Shown: one piece after another, positions 47,801-59,960 of the stretch
Numbering within the stretch: the stretch's first letter is position 1
Layout of the letters: each line of letters starts with the position of its first letter
NCBI RefSeq assembly: GCF_945859705.1
Contig: NC_079135.1
Location: forward strand, 80,856,253 to 80,920,252
From: Episyrphus balteatus
Taxonomy: Eukaryota; Arthropoda; Insecta; Diptera; Syrphidae
DNA: 64,000 nt
Reading direction: 5' to 3'
The notes under the pieces: generated by a model
What the model saw: the letters and a program-made list of their open reading frames with translations, nothing else
Told to the model about the DNA's origin: nothing
The model's database searches: none
Translations under genes and position numbers: made by a program

Positions 47801-48774
47801 GGGGAAGTACGTCCAATATGACATACCATAAGCTTTTTCGTCAATAAAATAATACCCGTGGTGTATAACACAATCTTTGCATTTTTTATTCATTCTTTAT
47901 ATTATTAGGAATATTTTATAATAGTTTTTGTATTAAAAAAATAAATAAATTTAAATAAATTAAAACTTTGAAAAAAAAGTATCAAAATTCATTTTGTCCA
48001 TATGGCATGGACAAAATGACATATGTTATATGGACAAAACGACATATGGCATTTTATATGAAAAAAATACAAAAATTAGTTGGCAAGTGTAGATTTTCAA
48101 AGGAAAGCTACTTTGAATCCACCTAATCCTTTGTATAGGACTTAAAAAACTTGGTGTCCAGTATGCTTCACCTTAATGTAGCCTGCGGGACACCGAATGT
48201 TTTTGATGTTGCAAACCCGCCCATTTTGTTTTGATTAGCAGCTTCAATGGCCCCCGCATAGCCTGAACCATGATCGGCGGTCGGAAGTTCGCTTATACCC
48301 ATATATTTGACATATTTAAAGTTAAAATTTAAAAAACAACAACAATTTCTATGAAGTTGAAGGTATGTCGTTTTGGCCATAGGTAGGGTATGTCATTTTG
48401 TCCATATCGCAGTTTTGATACATTTTTATACAAAACACTGTTTTCAACCCTGATTTCATAAAAAATATTAATAAGTTTTTAACTTTAAATTGTAAACTGT
48501 CGTTATACCCAATAAAATATTCAAAAAAAACTACATACAACTCCCAAAATAACAAAATTAGTCCAACCCCATAAAAAATACAATAGCTCCTATAAACACA
48601 CTTTACTTTATATTTTTGGTTTGGGGCTGTCAATTGAGTTGTTATTTTGACAGAATTTCAAAAATCATTGGTTTCACCTTATAAGATAGGAGGTAGGGTT
48701 ACATGTGGTACACATTTCAAGTTAAGGCTGGTATGTCATATTGGCCGTGTATGTCATTTTGGACGTATTTCCCC
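47801..48774 (-). mobile_element. Degenerate pogo/psq-type DNA transposon, 974 bp
   Basis: Ends GGGGAAGTACGTCCAA and, inverted, GGGGAAATACGTCCAA, flanked by TA on both sides, as for Tc1/mariner/pogo insertion. On the minus strand at 48168-48290 the frame reads AIEAANQNKMGGFATSKTFG then VPQATL, a psq/CENP-B type helix-turn-helix as at the N-terminus of pogo-family transposases, ending in a stop. The DDE domain is absent. Internal repeats of the tgacatat/tggacaaaa block occur near 47995-48050 and 48360-48410. Confidence 0.7.
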
Positions 48775-48803
48775 TACATAATTTAAATTTTTTTTTGTTT
48801 ATA

Positions 48804-50843
48804 CAGGGTTGATTGGGGAACTTAAGGGCTCCAAGAATTTGGTAACTTGTTCATATCCCAAATCCTTACGGTTTTCGATTTAATGCAATTCTTGTGAAAT
48901 TTCGAAAAATCCCTACTTTGCAACAGTATTTTGCTTCCTGCGTCCATTATTGATTTTTGCTTTTTAAAATTCTTTTACAAAAACACTGCCAAATAATAAG
49001 GAACAGTAAATTATTCAAAATATTTTTTATTCCATACGCCATTTCGCTGCAAATTAACTGACAGTTTTAAGTTTTGTATATTGGTTTTTGATCATATATG
49101 TATATTTAACTTTTGATAATTTCAAATTGTTTGATGATCTATATTTATTTTATATGAATTGTTCCTAAATGTAATTTATTAACAACAAAAGTAAGTGCAA
49201 TAGTTATCAAATTGTTTAAATTATTTAAATATACAAATTACATCGGTCAACAAGGTTTTTGCCACAAGAACCAAAATATACTTTTCTATAGGTTTTTGAT
49301 ATGCTTTGCTTAACTCGAATCTGAAGTCAGAAAATTTTTATTGGCCTCCGTTTTTGAAATATTACAGTTAGAAAGTGGAAAAAACCGTCATTTTGGCTGT
49401 TTTCGAGGTTATTTTTACGTGGTGTAATTAATTATGAATAAATTTATGACGGTTTCTATAAGATCTGGTTTTATTCTTAATGTTTAAATCTTTCCGATAT
49501 CTCTACTACTGCCCGAGATATTTAAAATTTAAGTAGCGGTCTTTGACTCAGAAACAGCACTGGCCAACCAAATTAAACTTTTTTTGCCACAAGATTCAAA
49601 ATATACTTTTCTATAGGTTTTTGGGTTGCTGAACTCGAATCCGAAAAATTCTATTAGCCTTCGTTCTTGAAATAGTACCGTTATAAAATGCAAAAAAAAA
49701 ACGGTTATATTTCAAGAACAAAGGCTAATAGAATTTTTCTGATTGCGGATTCGAGTTCAGCAACCCAAAAACCTCTAGAAAAGTATATTTTGAATCTTGT
49801 GGCAAAAATTCTGTGACCAGTGACTTAAACTTTGGATTAAGTTTAGTTTCTCTTTGGCTTATTAACTGAAACTTAAGATATCTCGAGCAATAAAAGAGAT
49901 ATCGGGAAAATTTAAACAGTTTTTGAAAGAAGATTATCTGTTCTTATAATCACCCGTTACAAATTTGTTTAAAATGAACTATCCCATATTAAAACAGAAC
50001 CTCGAAAACAGCCAAAATGACGTTTTTTAGCATTTTATAACGGTAGTATTTTAAAAACGGAGGCCATTCAATTTTTTCTGACTTCAGATTCGAGTTCAGC
50101 ATATCAAAAACCTTTAGTATATCGTGGTTCTTGTGGCAGGCAAAAAAAGTTCAATTTTGTTGACCAGTGTTATTATTAGTTTTTTTTTTATTCATCAAAC
50201 ATTTCATTATCAATTATTGTTTCTTTAGGAACTAATAAATCCAAACCCCCTGATGAACCCGAAAAAACCGGAGAAACGTTGGGAAAGAGAATGAATTAGT
50301 TTTTTAATTGATTGCATTTTTTCATATCCCAATTTGAAATTATCAAACGTTTCAAGTTTTATTAAAAATCAAATTTTTATTTTTATTTGGGAGCAACACC
50401 GCAAAATAATTTGTACGGTGTGAGAAATGGTTTATTATTTTAAAAAGATGCCCTGTTATTTTAGTTTTCAAAAAAGTAGATATTACGGTTTTCAAATTTG
50501 CAGTTAGATCACAAAATATTACAATTGATGTTATTTTTTATAAAACTTGAAACTGTTAGTTAATTTGCAGCGAAATGGCGAATGGAATACAAAATATTTT
50601 GATTACTTAATTGTTCGTAATTATTTCGCAATTTTTTTGTAAAAGAATTTTAAAAAACAAAAATCAATAATGGGCGCTGGAAGCAAAATACTGTCGCAAA
50701 GTTAGGATTTTTCGAAATTTCACAAGAATTGCATTAAATCGAAAACCGTAAGGATTTGGGATGAACAAGTTACCAAATTCTGAGAGCCCTTAAGTTCCCC
50801 AATCAGCATATTTCGTTTGATCCATTACTTTTGGGACACCCTG
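48804..50843. mobile_element. Large palindromic (foldback) element, 2.0 kb
   Basis: The left arm from 48804 (cagggt, then gattggggaacttaagggct) reappears inverted at the right end (50843 inward), with matching blocks such as aatccttacggttttcgatt, gccatttcgctgcaaatt and tttggctgttttcgagg all along. The right end has the extra ccaaaagtaatggatc block missing on the left. TA flanks both ends. At the core, 49561-49822 is itself a near-perfect hairpin (ttgggttgctgaactcgaat arms). No coding capacity. Confidence 0.8.
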
Positions 50844-51074
50844 TACATAAAAATGGAGTAATATTTTGTCCCTGTTTAACTTACAGATATAACGGCCCTT
50901 TTATGGATTCAAACAAAATTGTTGGTATTTAATGTTATATGCCTGCCCTTTCACAAAACTAAAAAATCTAAAATAATTATAATAAAAATGCCGAAAAAAA
51001 CGCCACCAAATGCGAAGCTCTTTGGTTCCTTTGCCTCAGCTTAGACAATTTTTTATTTAATTAAATGTGGCATA

Positions 51075-51290
51075 AAAGCTAAACTACATTGGCCACTTTT
51101 TAAAAAAAGTACAAAAATAAACATATGTTTTTTCTCACTGGCGCAATTGGTTTGAGAAAAAGAGTAGATACTTACCTATAATATTACCTATTATGTATGT
51201 ACAATTGTTTTTTTTAACTAAAATCTAAAATAAGGTTTTCGAATCGGAAAAACTATAAAAAATACGTTTGAAAATGTTTTGCTTATGAAT
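51075..51290 (+). repeat. Partial AGCCTTAACTACAT-family copy
   Basis: Begins aagctaaactacattggcca, then the aaaaagtacaaaa block and a ctcactggcgcaattggttt block like that at 11760-11780. The inverted right end is lost. Confidence 0.6.
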
Positions 51291-51697
51291 TCAAATTTCC
51301 CATCTTAAAAAAATGGCGTTACCATTTTTAATAACTTTATTAATCAATATCAAAAAACAAAATTTGAGAAGTATTTACCGACCCGTTTCGATAACTGTAA
51401 TTGTTGTCTCGAGTAAGATTTTAATTTATTGATTCATAAAATACAAAAAATATATATCCACGGTACTGACATTTAAAGTACCTATATTTTCATAATTTAT
51501 TGTTAAAATTTTTAGCTAGTCCAATCGATTTCTTACTGGTAAACAAAATTGATTTCGTTAAAATTTTTATGTTTGATAACAAATTATTTAGGTAATTCGA
51601 AATGCAAAAATGTGCGATAACAGCCTTGTTTCTATACTAATCCCAATTTAACTTCTAAAACAGTTATATTGAAAAAACAAAGTGCAATAGGTACTAC

Positions 51698-52526
51698 GGG
51701 TTGGGGTCAAAATTCTGCCGGGGTCAAAATTCTTTTGTCAAAATTCTGCTTTACAAAATTCTGCTTTCAAAATTCTGCTTTCAAAATTCTGTTTTTCAAA
51801 ATTCTGTTTTTCAAAATTCTGCTTTTTTTAATTCTGTTTTTCAAAATTCTGCAAAAAATTAAAAAAGTGTTTGGAAAATGTTCAAAAGCGCGCGCTTTTT
51901 AACATTTTCCAAACCCTTTTTTTAATTTTTTGCAAAATTCTGTAAAATCATCTTCTTGAAAAATTATCTGTTTATTTGATTACTTACCTACATTATTTGC
52001 ATTCTTTGAATGTATATTAATTTTTGTTTTATAAATGAATAAATTTAAAAATATTAAGAAAAGGTTTTGAATACGAAACATTTCCGAAAATAATTAAAAA
52101 TCTTTTAATTTGTCAAATAAAGATGAATATTCAAAATTTTGAACAAGAAAAGGAATATCTTGTATCAAACAACATCGGTTCCAATAAGTAATAGATTTTA
52201 TTTGAAAGAAAGTCAGGCTATACATTTTAAAAAATATTTGCGACACTTAAACAAAAAAATTTAGGAATGTGCCAATGTTGAATTACATTAATGAGGTGTA
52301 TTTTTCTTTAGTCAGCGCATATGCTATAAAAAAAAAAAAACAGAATTGGCAGAATTTTTTTGTTCAAGTATAATGCTGGCAGAATTTTGAAAAGCAGAAT
52401 TTTAAAAAGCAGAATTTTGAAAAGCAGAATAGAAAAAAAGCAGAATTTTGAAAAACAGAATTTTCTTTAAAAAAGCAGAATTTTGAAAAGCAGAATTTTG
52501 AAGCCAGAATTTTGACCCGATCCTAA
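51698..52526. mobile_element. Foldback-like element with tandem-repeat arms
   Basis: Each arm is a tandem array of a 14-16 base unit, CAAAATTCTG plus CTTTT or TTTTT: about nine units at 51715-51852 and about ten, inverted, at 52341-52517. The ends are flanked by a direct repeat GTACTAC (51691-51697 and 52527-52533), a likely target duplication. At 51851-51932 a 31 bp perfect-type hairpin with a gcgcgcgc loop is embedded. The architecture is that of Drosophila FB elements, though the unit sequence is not one I know. No transposase seen. Confidence 0.75.
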
Positions 52527-52795
52527 GTACTACAAAAAGAATGCCCACCATCCTTTCTTTTAAGAATTAAGAGTTAGTACAGGGATACAGTACATAGTTA
52601 CCTTAATAAAAATTCAATTCTTAGTGGGCTTGAACATATTGATTCAAGAAAAGTCACGAAGATAGGAAAATTTTTTACCTAAATATCTTAAAAAAAAAAA
52701 ATTAACTTCTGTGGAAAAAGGTATAACAACATCGCATTTCGCATACATTTTTCTTTTCAATTTTTGAAAATTAGGTTTTTTGTATCTTTAAAACA

Positions 52796-52851
52796 ATGTC
52801 GCAGCAAAATAAAAATGGTAAACGGCCATTGTCCAAACCATATAGACAAAA
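52796..52851 (+). CDS. Candidate first coding exon of an unidentified gene
   Basis: ATG in good insect context (aaaacaATG) opens 18 codons, MSQQNKNGKRPLSKPYRQ, and runs into a consensus donor AA/GTAAGT at 52852, in phase 2. The composition (basic, polar) is protein-like and unlike the surrounding AT-rich DNA. I could not find the next exon on the plus strand before CDC50, so it may lie outside the window. It could also be chance. Confidence 0.3.
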
Positions 52852-54896
52852 GTAAGTTTTTTTCATATTAGGTATATAAATAATCGAATATAAAATTGTT
52901 ATTTATAATTTAATTAGGATTTAATTTTTTAATTTAATTTAATTTTTTAATTTAGATTTATTTTTTACATAACTGTTTAATCATTAAAATATAAATACTA
53001 TGTTTCATTAAATAAACTTAATATTTATTTTTTTTTTTTAAGTAAAGGATTATTTGCTGGAACGAAACTTAAATATTGACTTTGGACATTAACTCTTATC
53101 TTCTTTTTTGTTTGTATACAGAATACAGAAACCAAAATATTAAATAGATATTAAGGTGAATTTCACAATTGCGAAAAATCAAGGTTACGATCTTAAATCG
53201 ATTCTCAATCGTAGGTATATATGAGTAAAAAAAGATTAGAGGTGATTTATGGAACAATTTGCTGGGTCAAATTATAAATTCACTATAATATCGATAATAA
53301 TGAATTAATACACCAACAGCGCATTACCGTTAAATTTGTTTTTGTTTGTTTTTAATAAATCATAACAATTACAAAACAAAAAATCGTGATAATAATGATT
53401 TTTAAAAACATGGCTCACAAAATAAATTTTGAACATATAGGTTTTTCACTAGGTATATCATCACACTTATCTATTTTCAAAAAAAAAAAAAATATTTTCT
53501 TTTTGTTTGAAAAGCTCGTTTGCACGTGCAAATTGCTAAGGATAAATTTTGTATGTATATAGATACTGAGTCCTTCGTAGACAATAACACTGTACATCAT
53601 CACCAACAAAAACAAAATACAAACAAAGTTGACCTAACTATTTTTCAGTATCAATATTAAATACATAGGCAAGGCGACACCCGACCTAGGAGGAAAATAC
53701 ATTTTTAATTGAAAAAAAAGAAAAAAGAAAACTAACATCGATTTACACAAAAAAAAAAAACCAAAAACGCTTAAAAACTTAATTGATTTTGGCTTTTATC
53801 CTTGGATTTTAATAAATTATTTTCAACTACCCAAGAAAAAAAAAATAAATAATATCGAGCGTAGTAAAACCTAAATTTTGTAACTTTATTTATGTAACAC
53901 TCTTGAATACAAACTTCCAAAAGGTCGGAAATGATTTGTATCATTTTAACAAAATATTTATTAAAAAAATTGACAATATTTTTGTGCAATCAATAAATTA
54001 TTACTCAATCTCACTGTGTGTATTTTTTTTTTTGTTTTGATTTATATTATACGGAATAGGTGCCGAAAAGCCGCTGTACTGCTACGAGCAAAATAATAAT
54101 AACAATAGAGAATAAACACCACGAGTTCGTAGTAATTGCAGCGCACGAGGACATCGACTCGTAAGAAATAGTGCGCATATCCCCAGTGCCGGATTTTAGA
54201 TAATTTGAATTTATAGTGAATATTCTTTTAAGGACTCGATTTATTTTGATTGAAATAAAGAATTTAATTTCTTCACGGATGTTCTTAATTGAAGGGTTGA
54301 GGTCAAAAAAATTCAACCAAAAGTCATTAAAAATGATCTTGTTTGATATACCATTTCTTGATTAATTTGAATCGGTCATTTTTAGAGAAACAAGTTAGGA
54401 GTCGTAAGAGAGTTGAATTTAAAAAAAAATGCAGATTGTTTCAGAACTATTTATTTTAATGAGAAGTTGTAGTTGAGCTGATTAACATGATTTTTTACTT
54501 TACAAAAATAGGATTCGACAAATCCTGGAATTTTTGCACGTATTTTGATACGTATCTGTATTCCTTGTATGTTTTATATTTGATGATCCTAAGGTGGTAG
54601 TGATTGATATTCTATAATATTTTTGCTATGAACCAAGTTTCGATGTTCAAGGTCCAACCCTTCTGTCCTATTCTGCTATTCGATTCACGTGAATCGAAAG
54701 ATTACGTTCCTTTATCACGTCAAACTGGTTTTGAAAAACCTCTAACTTTCAAGAGCAATGTGTAGCTTCGTTTGTTTTCCAAATTCTAGAGAAAAAAAAA
54801 ATAGCTTAAGTTTAATTTTAACCCCCATTTATGCCCTATTCTGCTAGGGCAATTCGGCCCTTCACAAACAAAATTCCTGATTTTCTATAGGTTGTA
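52852..54896. other. AT-rich stretch without recognised genes
   Basis: Many homopolymer A and T runs. Open frames on the minus strand (53415-53615, 53771-53989, 54047-54316) show no family motif and biased composition. If the exon at 52796-52851 is real, this would be its intron. Confidence 0.5.
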
Positions 54897-56436
54897 CACT
54901 GCCGGTCAATAGAATAGGTTCACCTTGTAAACGGCAAGGAAAAGCTTTTTTCGCTTAAAAAAAGCTTTTCAAAAACCTTTTCGAGAATGCAGTTTCAAAG
55001 CATGTCACTTTTCCTAACTATAAATCAGAAACAAGTAGTTGAAAAACTATTGTAACGGTAAATGCATATCCTGTTTTGGAATGTTTCTAAAAAAAGTTGT
55101 ATTTTAATTGGTCAATAGAATAGGTTCACTTACTTTAAAGTGAGTGGGCGGGTTTTGAAGAAAAAATAAAAATCAAGTTGTAGACTGAACAAAATCGTAG
55201 AACCTTTAAAAAATAAAGAAAACTACACAAAAAACTATAATAAAAATATAATACGAGGGGAAAAGAACCTATAACTGAAAATAAAAGCCCACTATCATTT
55301 GGTTAATATTCGATTCTTCCGTATTAAAATCTTAAATTAAATCTTCCACTGCAAGTACTATTAGTCTTTGAACTGTAGAAAGATTGATGAGAAGTGCCCA
55401 AACCTAGATCGCATTTAATACCAATAGAAAACTCCGTTAAAACCTCAAAGAATCGAAAATAGCTTGAAGTTCGAAAAGTGTCACATGTGTTAAAAAAGAT
55501 ATTTGCAGCGTGTGTGTTCTATCCGAGGAATTAAATAAAATTTTTACGTCCTGGAAGGTTTAAATCATTTCTAATTTTATTTAGGAAAGGCCGAACTGCT
55601 TTTGCAGCGAGATTATAGTCATAAGGTCGAAGTAATGGTTATAGCCGATATTCCATATTTTGATAAGAATGGTCTTGATTTTCCGTCGTCTTAGGTAGAA
55701 ATGGCTGTCAGGAAAACAACTGACACACTTAGACCATTTATTGGTCCGTTGTGATACTTTTCCGTCGTCTTGTTTCACTGAAAATTCATGCAAGCTCATT
55801 CTCAAAATGACTTTTTTAGAGTTTAGTGATTTATTCCCTTTAGGTAGACTTTTCTGCAGGATAAAGAGGTATTCACACCGTCAGAATAGTTTTACTGTAG
55901 AAAAACGAGTAAAATCTAGCACTTTTGAAATAGTTTTTCTACTCTTCGGACCTTTAACTTGCTGGAAAAGGTCGGAAATGTCTTGTTTGTGAATTCTATC
56001 AGTGAAGATAATAATTTTCGAATAAAATATAATCAAAAAATCCAATAAAAGAAGCCTGAAGAAAGTAAACTTAAATTACATGAAAAAGTTTTACTACCCG
56101 CAACCTAAGGGAGTTTTTGAGATAGTTGTTAATTTAAAGGTATTTTTTTTTATTATAAATTCAGTAAAATTAAATCTATACTATCCATAGAAACTATTTA
56201 ACATTAACAGTTTCGTCTGATTTTCCCAAATAAGACAAGTGAACCTATTCTATTGGGAGCATTGCAATAAACTGCATTAATTATTTGTTTCGATAGTTTT
56301 GTGTCAGTTTTTTTTTATAAACAAGTTAGAAAAAGGGATAACTTTGAATATGAATCAGTTTTTCTTCTGTTTTTGTAGACGCAAAATTCAGTTCTTTATC
56401 GTTTATAGGGTGAACTTATTCTATTGACCGGCAGTG
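54897..56436. mobile_element. Degenerate Tc1-like transposon, 1.54 kb
   Basis: Ends CACTGCCGGTCAATAGAATA and its inverse, flanked by TA on both sides (54895-54896, 56437-56438). The subterminal block gtcaatagaataggttcac recurs inside near 55111 and, inverted, near 56242, a pattern of repeated transposase-binding sites. Size fits a full-length Tc1-like element, but only scattered short open frames remain (such as 55581-55805 minus), with no recognisable DDE motifs. Confidence 0.75.
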
Positions 56437-56837
56437 TATCTCAGCGAAAAATGATCGTGTATAGGAGGTTATAATAAAACAAACAGCATGTGAAAGCTAT
56501 ACTCTTCCACTTCCAGTTTTATGATTTTAGTACTTAATATTTTTTTTAAATGGCATAATTGCATAATAATTAGAAATTTTAAGTGGAGTGATTGAATATA
56601 ATTCAGATGACAGTGGGCTTATCACTTAGATGCTGTCATACCCTTACTAAAGACGCATTTGTAGTTGAGGTCATATCTGTTACAAAAACTTTTTCTTTAC
56701 ATTACATACCAATTTAGATTAGATTAAAAGAGGCCTTTTTGCTTTTTTGTTTTTGTTTTAGAAAACTAACTGGTTATTAAAATATGTATACTAAAATTTT
56801 AAGTTTTAATTTACAACTAAAGCCACTGAAAAAAAAT

Positions 56838-57515
56838 GTTACACATACACCACAGTGACCATTTGAAATTCTTTAAAAATTGATACAAAATGCAACAGAT
56901 TTATGGACCTGAAGCTATGGCCATATTATTTACTAGTTTAAAAAATACATCTGGATGTAAAGAAATTGAAATGTCAAAAATAAATCCATATCCATAATAT
57001 TCACACTATCACACAGAGTAAAAAATAGTCATTTTTAACTATTTTTTAACTATTTTCATAGTTAAAATCGGGATAACTATTTTGGATTTATTTTTGACAT
57101 TTGACAATTTTACATCCAGATGTATTTTTTAAACTAGTGAACAATATGGCCGTAATACTTTGTTAGAAAATCAAACTTCTTTTATTGTGATAAACCAATA
57201 AATATTTCGTAAACATTTCAAACAAAATTTACTTTTCCAACACATCAAGAATCCAAGCTACACAGTGATTTTTCAAGGGTGGAAATAAGAAAAAAAAAAA
57301 AAACAACGTTTAATAAAAATAGCTTAGACCATTTTGGAAACAATTTGAATAACTCAAAAACTCGTTGTGGTTGTGAAATCCATCAACCAACCAACAGATT
57401 TACTTACTTCATTAGAGTGACCATGGTCTTAAAATCAGGTCCACAAATTTGTAGCATTTTGTATGAATTATAAAAGAATTTAAAATTAAAACGGTCACTG
57501 GGGTGTATGTGCAAC
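56838..57515. repeat. Nested inverted-repeat element, about 680 bp
   Basis: Outer arms gttacacatacaccacagtg and tacaaaatgcaacag against the inverse at 57430-57515. Inner inverted pair ggccatatt-ttactagttt and aaaaatacatctggatgtaa at 56919-56975 against about 57095-57151. Noncoding; a composite or foldback MITE. Confidence 0.75.
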
Positions 57516-58130
57516 ATTTTTTTAAAGTTTTTGTTTGTTTACAAAAAATTAGTCTTTTCTAGTGGCTTTTTATTGCCAATTAGCAACTTCTTTTCATGTA
57601 ATGGAAAATATGGTTTGATTGTATTCTCTATGTGTAGGTAAACGGTAGTTGGATCTTGGATTTTCTTTAAAAATGGTACAGAAAGCTTCCCGTTTTTATT
57701 TGAAAATTGATGACATTATTTTCGCAAAGACTTTAACCGGTTAAAATATTTTCTTCAGAGTGTGTCATTAAAAATTAAAAAATAAAAACTTAAAACAAAA
57801 AAAAAAAAAAATACTAAAAAAAATAAATTTCAATTGTACAAAAAAAGCACGCACAATGGTGTCTTTCATACTTTATGGCGTCATAAATCTAGTAAGTACT
57901 AGTAAAAATTGCAATCTTTTTGAAGTTTTTTTTTCCTACAGATCGAAAACGGTCTGTCAAATCGAAAAACCGTTAATGTAGTAAATGAAGGTAATAAAAA
58001 AATCTACAAATAAAAGAGATATGACGAAAATAAGAAAATCACCCTTTGACGTGTTTCAAAAAAACCACCCTCTTAAACCGAAGGTATATTCGAAAAAACT
58101 TATTGAACATATTCTGTAGGAATTTAAATT

Positions 58131-58268
58131 AGCTGCGTTCCTTTGGGGACATTTATCTACTGCTTAGTACTTAAAACTACTTTGAATTACTTTTGCTATA
58201 TTGAAAAAGTAGTTCAAAGCAGCTTTAAGTACTAAGGAGTAGATAAATATTTCCAAAGGAACGCAGCT
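58131..58268. repeat. MITE of the CTGCGTTCYTTTGG family, copy 2
   Basis: Near-perfect 138 bp hairpin: agctgcgttcctttggggac, then atttatctactgcttagtac and ttaaaactactttgaa, complemented on the right. Homologous throughout to 14461-14597 and better preserved. Confidence 0.85.
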
Positions 58269-58329
58269 ATTATCAAAGTGAAAAAATAATGAAAAATATT
58301 TTTATTTTTAAGCGGAGTGATTGAATATA

Positions 58330-58416
58330 ATTCAATTAAAAAGTTAAAGTGACCACTGTCATACCTGGGCGAAACGCATATGGAGTTGAGGTCACTTTAA
58401 CTTTTTAATTGAATTA
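58330..58416. repeat. Short hairpin, 87 bp, with a partial copy near 56585-56680
   Basis: Arms attcaattaaaaagttaaag-tgacc and exact complement. The preceding gagtgattgaatataattca and the following cttactaaagacgca-like and gttgaggtca blocks also occur at 56588-56672, where the hairpin arms differ, so the two are related insertions. Confidence 0.6.
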
Positions 58417-59960
58417 AATTATCTTCAAGTTTGCTTTGCATTTTTTCCTGCTAGGTCCAATAATACGCGAGTTATGTGAAAAGTAAAATAAATACATTTT
58501 CAGAAAAACTGCATTTTCGGGACCGTCTGTCGGGGGTTTGTCTCCACTTTAAATGTCTGCCATGGGTATTTTTGTTATCAATTTTCAGAAAAACTGCATT
58601 TTCGAGACAATTTTTTAAGTTAATTTTGTTGGTGTTTCATTTGCGTTTTTTACCACAACTTATTTGCTAAGACAAATAAAAAAAATCGGATCGGGATATC
58701 TTTGGGGTGATTCCATTCAGTATTCAACATACATTTTCTAGCTTAATCAACCTTCTTCTCCTGCCCTGCAATTTAAATGCTATACAAAAAAGCCAATAGA
58801 TAGATTTTGGATGACTTTGCACATGCTATATAGGGTGAAATACTGCGCCGATAGCAATCATAAAAAATCATGAATTCATTTTTCTGACCTTAACTCTTTC
58901 TTGGATTCCATTTGTAATTGCGCTTGAAGTGAGTTGATCTTCTCTAAGTCTGCAGATATCCAATTTTGCGACGGTTCCATTTGTTTGCCATTATACTACC
59001 TGTGGTTTAATTTATTTGTCAATTGTTTCCGGTGGGTTAGCCATATCCACATGTGATAATTTTACACATTGTTTCTGAGAGTCTTACCTTTTGAAAAAAA
59101 AACCTTTTTCTTACCTTAAGTGTATCACTTAAAGAATAAAAACATGATTTAAAATACGTTTTGTAATAATTTTTATTAATAGATTTTCTGTATGTGCAAT
59201 ATCTACATAATGAAATAACACCCACGAATACACAGTGAGATCCACTTGGTATCAATGCGTTTTTAAAAAAGCCCTGATTTTTATTTTGTAAGAAACTCTA
59301 CTAGAATTATTTGTTTGTTCCATTCCATTTGCCATATTTGCTGATACATATTTTTTTCAACGACATCAAGATTTTTAATGAACTGTTTTGTTTTAAACAT
59401 CATCATGGTAATTAGTAGCTTATAAAAGTTGGTCAAAATTATTCTTATTTATAAACAACATTTCCTAACAGTTTCACTAAATATGTTTTGTTCATCCCAA
59501 TACCTTTGATCGAAATGGACATAAAACCATTTTGTTCTTCGATGGATGTATTAAAATGATCATTGCAATAAAGAATTTGCTTTCAACCAAGTGAACAGCA
59601 CTGTACATACATAATTTTTGTGTATCACATAAGCTTGAGATATGGAAACAAAAAATATAACGATGTTTTTTTTTTTTGTTCTTGCTGATAAAAAAAATAT
59701 GAACAAAAAAAAAATAGTAAGATAAACTTTCAATTTTATACGAGTGAAACAAAATACGAAAATAAATAATACATTATGTGTAGTAAAATTAACTGTGGAA
59801 CGCTAACAAAATGCTAGCCACTGTTCTTTGGACTTATTTTTTAATAAAGATAAATAATTGACGTCGGTTAACCTAAGAATATGGTGTTCTAGGGTTTACA
59901 TTTATCATTTCCGTGGTACTGAAATAAAAATCACATATTAGTTAAGTTTGTGTGTGTGTT

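Larger units (their letters stand above)
43048..52795. other. Gene-free 9.7 kb after LPGAT1
   Basis: No protein-coding gene recognised. Contents listed separately: a tandem duplication, a nested hairpin, a psq/pogo-like transposon, a 2 kb palindrome, a repeat-family copy and a Foldback-like element. The part 44730-47790 holds only AT-rich DNA, with a tatgta-rich simple sequence near 46975-47035. Confidence 0.55.

Noticed and set aside
47801..48774. CRISPR-like or satellite array because of repeated tgacatat and ggacaaaa words
   Set aside because: Repeats are irregular and bounded by transposon ends with TA flanks; a eukaryotic DNA element explains them.
54047..54316. Minus-strand open frame of 89 codons with a hydrophobic end
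   Set aside because: Starts at a non-ATG codon, has no family motif, no clear splice partners and lies in homopolymer-rich DNA.
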